From positions 18,246,758-18,310,757 of the forward strand of contig OZ026604.1 of the NCBI GenBank assembly GCA_964020085.1: a stretch of 64,000 nucleotides of DNA. Direction: 5' to 3'. The translations under genes were made by a program, and so were the position numbers. Within the stretch, counting starts at the first letter, position 1. Every line of letters begins with the position of its first letter. Positions 12,501-21,500 of this stretch are shown here, piece by piece. The DNA comes from Micromussa lordhowensis (lineage: Eukaryota > Cnidaria > Anthozoa > Scleractinia > Lobophylliidae). The notes beneath the pieces were generated by a model. It was not told where the DNA came from. It saw nothing but the letters and a program-made list of their open reading frames with translations, and made no database searches.

Positions 12501-15500
12501 TTGGTCTTTGAGAAACCCAGGAATTTCCAATTTTCTCAGTGGGGGTGGGGGGGAGTATGGTCATTTTCTTAAACTGCACATTACACATTGTCAAAAAAAT
12601 AGGTTGTGATATTCCAAAGAGAAGAAAGAAAAATCAATAAAACCACTTTTCCTTCAAAAAGCCACCTTACTTGTAATTTCCTTTTAACATAATTTGAACA
12701 CTATGATTATAATAGAACCTTGACAGTGTTTAAAGCTTTTCTTTGTATCCATTGGGTTACAGCAAGATGCCCAAAACTAACTGCTTTTATTTTTTTATAT
12801 TGTTTCATACAGATTTGAATGAAATTACACCAACTAAAAGCTTTCCATCCCTTCTGATTGGTTTATGTCTGAATGAAAAAAGTGAATATCAGTAAATTAA
12901 AAGTGGTCACACTTTCGGACGGTGCTGTTAAATATTATTTTAAAAAAGTGACATAGCAGGGATCACTTTGTTTATTATAACTATTTTCAGAAGCAGTCGC
13001 AGTTAAGGTATATACAGTGTATTTGTTTCTTACCTTTCCAGTATTTCCGATCTTTGATACCACGGGGCAACCTTGAAATGAAGTCAGGGGGATAGCACTT
13101 TGCAAGCCTTTCATCAACAGTGGAGATTTTGTCACTGATGTTAAAGGGCTCTTTTTTGTACCTTGCATCAAACCAAAAGGAGAAGAGCATCTTGACAACC
13201 CCAAGCAATACACCATGCATATAGTCTAATGGCATTCCTTTAACAATGTCGAAACCATCAATCATACAGAGTTGGGAAACCATTTTTACTCCACATTCCT
13301 AGGACAAATGTTTAATAAAGAATAAATAATTGCAATTATGCCTGCTGTAAATGAAACAAGCGATATATTTCAAATGTTGTACAACTGTAAATCTAATGTA
13401 CACCTGTACAGAGGATATTATGTGTCCACCCAGAGACATGAAACTTTGGCCCCTTTGAAGATTTTTCACTGGTGAGGGCAGCGAACAAGTGAAATATGTT
13501 TCAATGCAAGAAGAGAAATTTCAAATCCCCAAGCAGCCATGGATGTAATATTCTATTTTCACCTGTGTTTTTAACTTGACACAATAAGGGGGGTGTACAT
13601 GTAACTAGTGATTAGAACTTTTAGCTTACCGGAGTGCCTCTTTGTTGGGCCAATTGCCCTTGCTTAAAGACACTGTCTTTGTTTCGCAGATTCTTTGACC
13701 TTCCAGGTATGAAGGGATAACACCTTGAGTGGCCTTTGCCAACAGAAACAACTTCTCCTTCATCTTCACAAAATGAACAACCACTTTTCCCATTAAACTG
13801 AGTAAATGCTTGAACAGCCGATTTTCCAGGTAAATCTGCTGTACCGACTAAGCACACAGCACAGCAAGTAAAGCTTTCCCCATTGCATTCAACAGTGACT
13901 CCTGTAAAATAAAAAAAAAAAAACAGTACTGTACATTGACCCACTAAAGGTGAACCGGCTCTTTAATTATTCTTGATCCCAGAAAAATACAAAAAACCTG
14001 TTTTTCCTCTTTCCAAACAATAACGTTAATTGTCCGAGCTATTACCAATTTTCTTAAGCTGATTGGCCTGTTCTCTGAAAGGAGAAAGGAATGATGTCAT
14101 CGATGGTTTCCTAGGTCCAAACCAGATTCCAGCAAGGATAATTCTGTTTGTACTAAATCTGTCAGGAAAGATAGTGAGATAAAATTGGATAATACATGTA
14201 TATTAGTTTTTCAGTCAAAATAACTACACAAAGAAAGATTTTTTTAGCTTATTTTCAGGTGGTCAATATAGATGTACCTCACTGATGGACGAACTTCATT
14301 TACAACAAGTAAAAGTGGCCAGATTTCATCTTTAGACGCTTTGAAGGCATGAACACCGTCTGTGTTAAACAGCAGTGAGATGTTGTTATAGTTTGTAAGA
14401 AAGCCTTCTGGCTTAAGCAAGTCACGGTACAAGTCACCATCCATTATGTCATACCACTCCCTTCCAGGTCTCTCTATTGATGACTGAACACGTTTTCTTT
14501 CTTTGAAGCCATATTCAATGTCTGACACGAATGTAGGGTCTACAAATTAATCATCAAATCGATGCTGTCAATAAATCCAACATATCTGCAGATGGCAGGT
14601 TTAGCAATCAAACCAAACTGAACTTACCTAACAGTAATTATTTCAAATATTTCTCACAGGAGTTTGTGCCCTAAATATTTTGTTTCATTATGCAGTACCT
14701 GGTCCATTAAATCAAAAAACTAATCACATCAAAAACAAACCGAACATCGGTTTTTTAAGTGTTTCAAATTTGTTTCATTGAAAAATCAATGTCGATATCT
14801 CTGATGTCAGAGCTTGAATCATCACTGACTACTTTTGCTGGATCAATAAAGGAAGGGGGGAGAAGGGGCGATTATTTAAGGGAGGCAATTAATTGAGAGT
14901 CGGCTATTATTCGAGAAAATGTGGTATATATCTTTTAATAGGGGGTGATGACCCACCATGTCAAAGAATTTAATGAATATGACATTGTACATGACATCCG
15001 ATCTCTAAATTTATTCCATGCAGAATAACAACAACCATCAAAAATTTGCATCAGTCCAATGCAAGGCAAGAGTACTGGTTCCCAGTTGACAACCATGATT
15101 ATAGAATAAGACAGTTAACCAACCAATCTAGGGTCTTACCTTTAAAAAGACTCTTCAACTGAGCTCCAATGTCCAATGCCAAGAAGTAATTATTCTTTTT
15201 CTGTCTTCTTGGTTTTCCACAGAACCGACATATGGAATCATTGTCACTTCTCCACAAGGCTATACAGTTAGGACAGTATTCATGCATCGTCACAATGTCA
15301 CTTTGTTCGTGTCCATATTTTTCACTTTGGGAGGAAAAAGCTTTCTTCAAAAAGTATAGTGATCGTAAATGTTCGGTATGACTTTCACTGGGAAGATGAA
15401 GTATGATTAAGTTCAAAAGATCAGACAATGCCGAGTATGAAGTCTTGTGCCTCAAGGCGTACTTCATGAGACTTAAGATGCTGTCTTCAATTGTTATGGA

Positions 15501-18500
15501 AGCACCTGGATAAAGTTGTTTTGGGGGCTTGGCATTTTTTTTGTCATGGTTTTCGTCGAGTTCGGAGTCTTCACTGTCTGTGGATTCGCAACAAAAAGAA
15601 CCCTCGTCGGAATCAATGTCTCTGTAATCGCCATCCTCTTTTAAATGACAAGGTTCAGCGAAGCCATCGTTTTCACACTGGGAAATTTTCGGGGATTGAA
15701 CTTCGTCATCAGAGGACTCACTGTCGCAAGAAATGTTTTCTTCCTGACGAAACTGATCATGTGTTTCATTCTCCTTGATTTGATCCAAATCTCTACATGT
15801 AGCTTCGCTTCCTTCGAATTCCATCGTCACATCGGTCTGAATCACATCTCTTTGTTCGTTTATATTTCTTCCAAGAGTACAATTTGCTAGAAAGCTCTCC
15901 TCGCGAATGGTATGACAAGTTGATGCTTCTTTCTTTAACCGAGCAAGAGTTCTTCTTGGAATAGGAACATTGGGATTTCTTTGCCACTGTTTGTATTTTC
16001 TTCGCTTGGGCGGCATGTTTCGGCGAAAGATTGTGTGATTGTCACACTGGCCTCGATCTCATGCAAAATCCTTCAATCAGGAGCTTTGTTTACTTTGGTC
16101 TGCGTGACACTGCGAGCAGCTTTTATCACGTGGAGTTCACAGGGTTCGCGCTCACTGTGATCGTTCTAATTTCCTTTGTAGTGAAGACGCTTAGATTTCA
16201 ACGCGATGGCCAAGTTCAGAAAGGATCTTCCCACCTTGGAGAATTATTCATCGGATTCGGAATACGAAGAATATTTTGACCCTCCAAATGACGAGGATCG
16301 CAAGAAACGAAAGCGGCAAATCAAACCGCCTAAGAAGTTGAGCGAATACGAAACTGAAGGAACAATGGGCAACACAGAAGATGAACTTTGTATGTATGCT
16401 GTTTGCATTTATTGTTTTGAAAGCGTTTATAAGTCGTTATATGTCAATTTGCTGTTTCTAGCGATGCTGTTACTGTAGTTTCATGACATCAACTCAAATT
16501 CACGCCTATTTCTCATCTGCAAAGGTTGGTGTATCATCGAATGGGAAGGTGAAAACGCGTACGATTGCGTTAATAAAAAGAAAGTATCTGCTGTGGAAGG
16601 AGACTTGATGTTTCAGCCTGGAGAAAAGATCTTTGCCAATTACAGAGGGAAGCCATTCAAGGCAACGATTGCTGTGATTGCAGGTAGTGTTTGATCACGA
16701 GAAAGTTAATATAAAGGTGACATCCAAAGACAGTAAATTTTGGAAAGCTTTTTTAAACACACAATTCAAGCAAAGGTCAGTAAAGATCGACGAGTTCAAA
16801 TGTTGGCCTATTAGACCTAAAGAAACTATTCCTCAAACATGTCAATCCAGATATAGACAGGCTAGAAATGAATAATATTCATTCATTGAATATTTGCCAA
16901 ACATTTCCTTCGTGATTTCAAAAGGACACAAAGGGTACCGCAAAAACCGTCAAGCCGACTGAGTGTTTGAATTTGCCGCCAACATAAGATCGCGTTATAA
17001 GCTCAGTATTTTTGTAGGATTCACACTATTCGCATTCTCCGGTGTGTTTTCACAAAACACTTTCGACAATGAATAAAACACACGCTTGACTATGATTTTT
17101 CAAACCTACTCACAGTATGCTTACAGTTACTGTATATAAGTTGCATAACGAAATGAATTTTGTGTATGACCAAAGGTACTGCATCTAAGTCATAATTTCT
17201 TTAAAAATTTTACTCTGAAAGTGCAGAAAAATCCCTGTTAAGCCCCTTAAACAGTTTCTTTTACTGATGCAGCAACTTAACGTTTGCTTACAGCAACCAA
17301 GAGTGATGCAGAAGCTGCTTATAAAGAAAATAAACAACCAAAACAAAGTGCCAAGCCTCATAAAAGAATCAGACAAGCAGAATCTGTAGCCAAACCACCT
17401 GAAAAAGAGAAACAAAGAAAAAAAGCTGAAAAGGGGAAGCAGGCAACAGAGAAAAAGAAAAGTCAAGCTCAAGAACAACGAGAATTGAAGGCAAGCATCC
17501 AGAAAGCGCAGAGGGAGCAGATGAAAGAGGTGCTGAAGGAGACAAATGAAATGAATTATCAGTTGATCAGTGATGATATTTCTGATGATGATGTTCCTGT
17601 CGCACAATTTCACTCAAGTCCTAAACTCACCATGCCCAAAGCTGCAACCCCAAGAAATACAGATCAAAGTTGTTGTCAGGTAATTAAGATGTATCAAATC
17701 TATTTATTACCAACTAATGTTCAAAAGGATTTTTTGACCTGAGAGAAATCAACATGACAAAAAGTATTAATAGGTAACATTTTATAGCCCACACATTAAC
17801 ATTTGACAAAACATGTTACAAAACAGGAGGACAGGTATCAGGCATTATATGTGCCATCTTATTTTATACTTAAAGAGTGCAAACCAATATACCTTTTTAA
17901 CTCCACTTTAATCAAGTAACATTCTTAGCAAAAACATATCTAAAGAAATCAACTTTAATTTCACCACAATTAAGGAGTAATTTTCACATTGACAAAGTGA
18001 ACCACTTTCTGGCTTGATCTTATATTGAAGGGTAACCGGCCTGGGCTGAAAGATTGCCTCAAAATCTGACAGTTCACTTCTTGGCAGATTGATCATTTTT
18101 CAGATAATATTTCAGCATCAAGCACTAAGCATCCACTACAATAGCTGCCTCAAATGCCTGAAGGGTTTTATTTACTAATGATACTAAGAGTTATGATATA
18201 CTGTATATTGCAGCAATGTGGTGTAAATAAAGATGCTATACAGAGGAATTCACAGGCACTTCAAATTCTACAACAGGGTAATTTTAATTAATGTACATTT
18301 CTTAAAGAAAGTATAAGAAATAAAAATGAAGTGTGGGAAGATTACAAAGGAGGATTTAGAACTTTGTTTTGCTTTCAAAAAAGTTTCATTCTTGATTTTA
18401 CTCCTTTAGAAGGTTTAAAGCTGCAAAGATTATTACATGGTAAACTATCAAAACAACGGGGCATACAATTTTGAGAAAGTACAAGGGGACTCAAAATGTG

Positions 18501-21500
18501 TAAATTTAATTACCATAAAAGGCTAACTTACAAGACAATTGTTTACAGGAACACAATATTATCAGAAAAACACATTTTTGCATGTTTGCTTTATGAGAGG
18601 GCATGTTTGCTTTATGGCAGGGTTATAATTAAGATCTACTTGATCATACAACTGATTCCTTTCTTTACATTCTTGTTATCATCATTCAAAACCATATTTA
18701 AACTTCTTTGTTAAGTAACCAATGTGATTCTTTCTCTCTTCAGGAATAAGTGCCTTAAAAAATGAAATTGAATGTCTCAAAAGGAAGGAATCTAGTGTGA
18801 GTATTGCAAAACATCAATTTTGTATGTCCTTATACATTCTTCAATCAGTATGCCATCTTGTGATAAGTACATGTATCTGTGAGGGCTAATCAATGGAGAC
18901 TACACATCAACTCCGTGTTTTACTTTTCTACTGGCATAGCAACAGTTAACAAACTAGGTCTGACTGGAATTTTGTCTAATTTTTGTAGCAATCATCACCT
19001 ATCACATTAACACCAGTATCTTCAAAGAAGAACTCAACTAGCAGCACCCCTCGCCCATGCCTTGCATTACAATGCTCCATCAACAGCAGTCCTGAAAGCA
19101 GTGATGCTTCTATCAATGACAAGCCATCTGAAAAAGAACTAACAATACCACATCATCTGAAGTCGAAAGCTGCTGGTGCCAATGCACTAAAGAAAGCTGC
19201 AAGAACACTGGCAGTTGGCCTGTTTACTGTACAGGAGCGTTGTTCCTGCACTGTTTCAGGTTCAAGTAACAAATCAAAAGAAGACAACAAGCGACCACAG
19301 TTTGACATTTACAGAATGTCACTAATCCATGGTAAGTGATGTTTCTAACTTTCCAAAATTGTTGTTGTTGTTAATTATTATTATTATTATTTACTAGCCC
19401 CCAGGCTATTAAACAGGACTTTCTTTGCACATTGTAATTTCTGAAATAATAAAAATGATGAAAATAAATGGCCTTAACCTGATCAAAGTTCATATTTGGT
19501 CAATCTTGTTGGTTACAAAAAGGAGCTAGTTTCATTTATTTGAAATTGATACTCACACCAACATCTCAGTCAAAATTTATCACGACATTCCATGCTCCTT
19601 TTCCATCAATTTTAGAGATCTTTAAACCTCAAAAACTACTTAATATACACATTAGCTTGCTTATCTTGAAATTATACAGCTAGTCTTAATGATAATCTAT
19701 TTTTAAAAAAAATTATTTCAGAATTTCTTCAAAAGACCTATCCAAAAACTTATCAACATGGAGAGGTCAACAGAATCATTGGACAAGTGGCTATAGAGTC
19801 AAGACAAGGACGCCACGCAACTGATGACTCTATAGTTGTGTCAATGCTCCAAGGAGCTAAGTGACTAATATTAATCAAAGATTGTAATACTTTTCAAAGA
19901 AACCCTTTTAATTTTTATACGCATATTTATTGAAGGCAATGTAATGTAACATTATGAAAAAAAAAGTTCTTATGATGATTTACATCTTAGTTGCTGTTCC
20001 AGTTAATGATACAAATTAAGTAATATTATTGTAAAATTACTGATGACTCTTATTAATTAAATAAAGGTTTCTTAGTTTTTTGAAGTCAGTTAACACTCAT
20101 TTGTTATACCGGTACATAATATTACACTGTACGTCATGCATGTACACCATTTTTGGGCATGCAGTGATCCTCTGCTTGATGCTAGTTATGCATGCATTCA
20201 TCATTTTTCATGCATGCATTAACCTTTTCTCTTGCATGCATGCATCTTTTTTTGTGCATGCACCCTCTTCATGTATGCATGAACATGCATGCAAATGTGC
20301 CAAATTACATGCATGATTCATGCATGCACTGCATGCAAGCAGCAGGCATGATATAGGTATGCAGTGCATGCACGATGCATGCATGCATCATGCATGCAGT
20401 GCATGCATGCACAGTTTAGAAGGGAAGTGTGTCTTCTCCCAAGTTTCTTTCCCAATCAAGCGCGAGTTCGCAATATGGATCGTTTTCTGACCTGTAATTC
20501 ATTGCTTTCTATCAGTTTATTATTAAGGATTGTACAAACCCAGTTGAGTTTCAAAAAGTGAAAGTAAAATAATATTGTTCAAGTTGGATGTTGGTGGAGA
20601 CAGGTAAAAATACATTCTGCCTGTCACTAGACACAGGTAAACAGTCTGGAACATTTCAACCCCTGTTTATACTGTACATGTACATGTATACATGTACATA
20701 TACTCACAAATTAAGTTTAGGAGAAATTTCAAGTTCATGTCATCTGGACTGCAGACGAACGTCGTAATAGATCCTCACTGTAGTAGTAGAAGGCTACATC
20801 TCCTCAAGATTGGGCTGGTGAAGTCAATTTTCAACCTTTACCCTTGGGTGGCAATTGATTGGTGCTTTTTTTCTTCACACTGGGGACAGCTTGCCAAGTA
20901 CCATATGGATAGCAAGTATATATATATCCCGTGGTACTTAGAAAGCTGCTGGCTAACAGCTGCCGGGATGCTCAGCGTCCAGGTCTAAGCTTGTACTCTC
21001 TATCTGTCACACAACACAACGCTTAAGGAAGAGTGTCCAGAAGAGCGTTGTTTACCTGTTTGCGGCTACTGTACTTTTATTTTAATTTTTGGCATGTTTT
21101 GTTGTCCAGGGTGGTTTTCAGGCCCAAGCTGCCTACCAACCAATGCCACAGGCCGTCGTTCAAGGTGGCAGCCCTGTAATGATGGCTCCGAATTACACGA
21201 ATCAGATGGGAACCGCCAGGGCTCCGGTTATGTTGATGCCAGTACAAACCATGCAACAGATGCCCGTGACATCGGGGAATGGACTAATGTATGTCCAGGT
21301 TCCATCTGGAGGTACCCAAGAAAACACCTCATCTCAGGTGCCTCAAGTAACCATTCATCCAAGCGGGCCACAGTCTTCTGAAGACGTGCAGGTACGGTTT
21401 ATTTTAATTAAGGTTTGTCTTCAATCATTGCCTTCTCTGTTAAAAACATTTGACAGAAACAAACTAGCGTGTTTACTTAACGCCTGGAGTTCAAGACGCT

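Larger units (their letters stand above)
9370..20665. mobile_element. 11.3-kb tnp2/BEN DNA transposon (EnSpm/CACTA-like), probably intact
   Basis: The ends are 16-bp inverted repeats with one mismatch (9370-9385 and 20650-20665, CAGGGGTYGAAATGTT), followed on both sides by scattered CCTGTC words. Arrays of TGCATGCA lie about 270 bp in from the left end and about 250 bp in from the right end. Inside are two divergent genes with uninterrupted frames: a tnp2-type transposase (minus) and a BEN-domain protein (plus). The transposase is of the EnSpm/CACTA type, but the ends start CAGGGG rather than CACTR, so superfamily placement is provisional. No clear target duplication is seen (flanks 'atatat' and 'tttata'). 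The element occupies nearly the whole MS4A-1 intron, 572 bp after one exon and 444 bp before the next. Confidence 0.85.

Noticed and set aside
17185..17613. 142-codon minus-strand frame rich in Leu/Phe
   Set aside because: It is the antisense shadow of the Lys/Glu-rich coiled-coil exon of the BEN gene.
9361..20675. An 8-bp target duplication that would place the big element in hAT
   Set aside because: The 8-bp flanks do not match and the transposase carries tnp2, not hAT, motifs.
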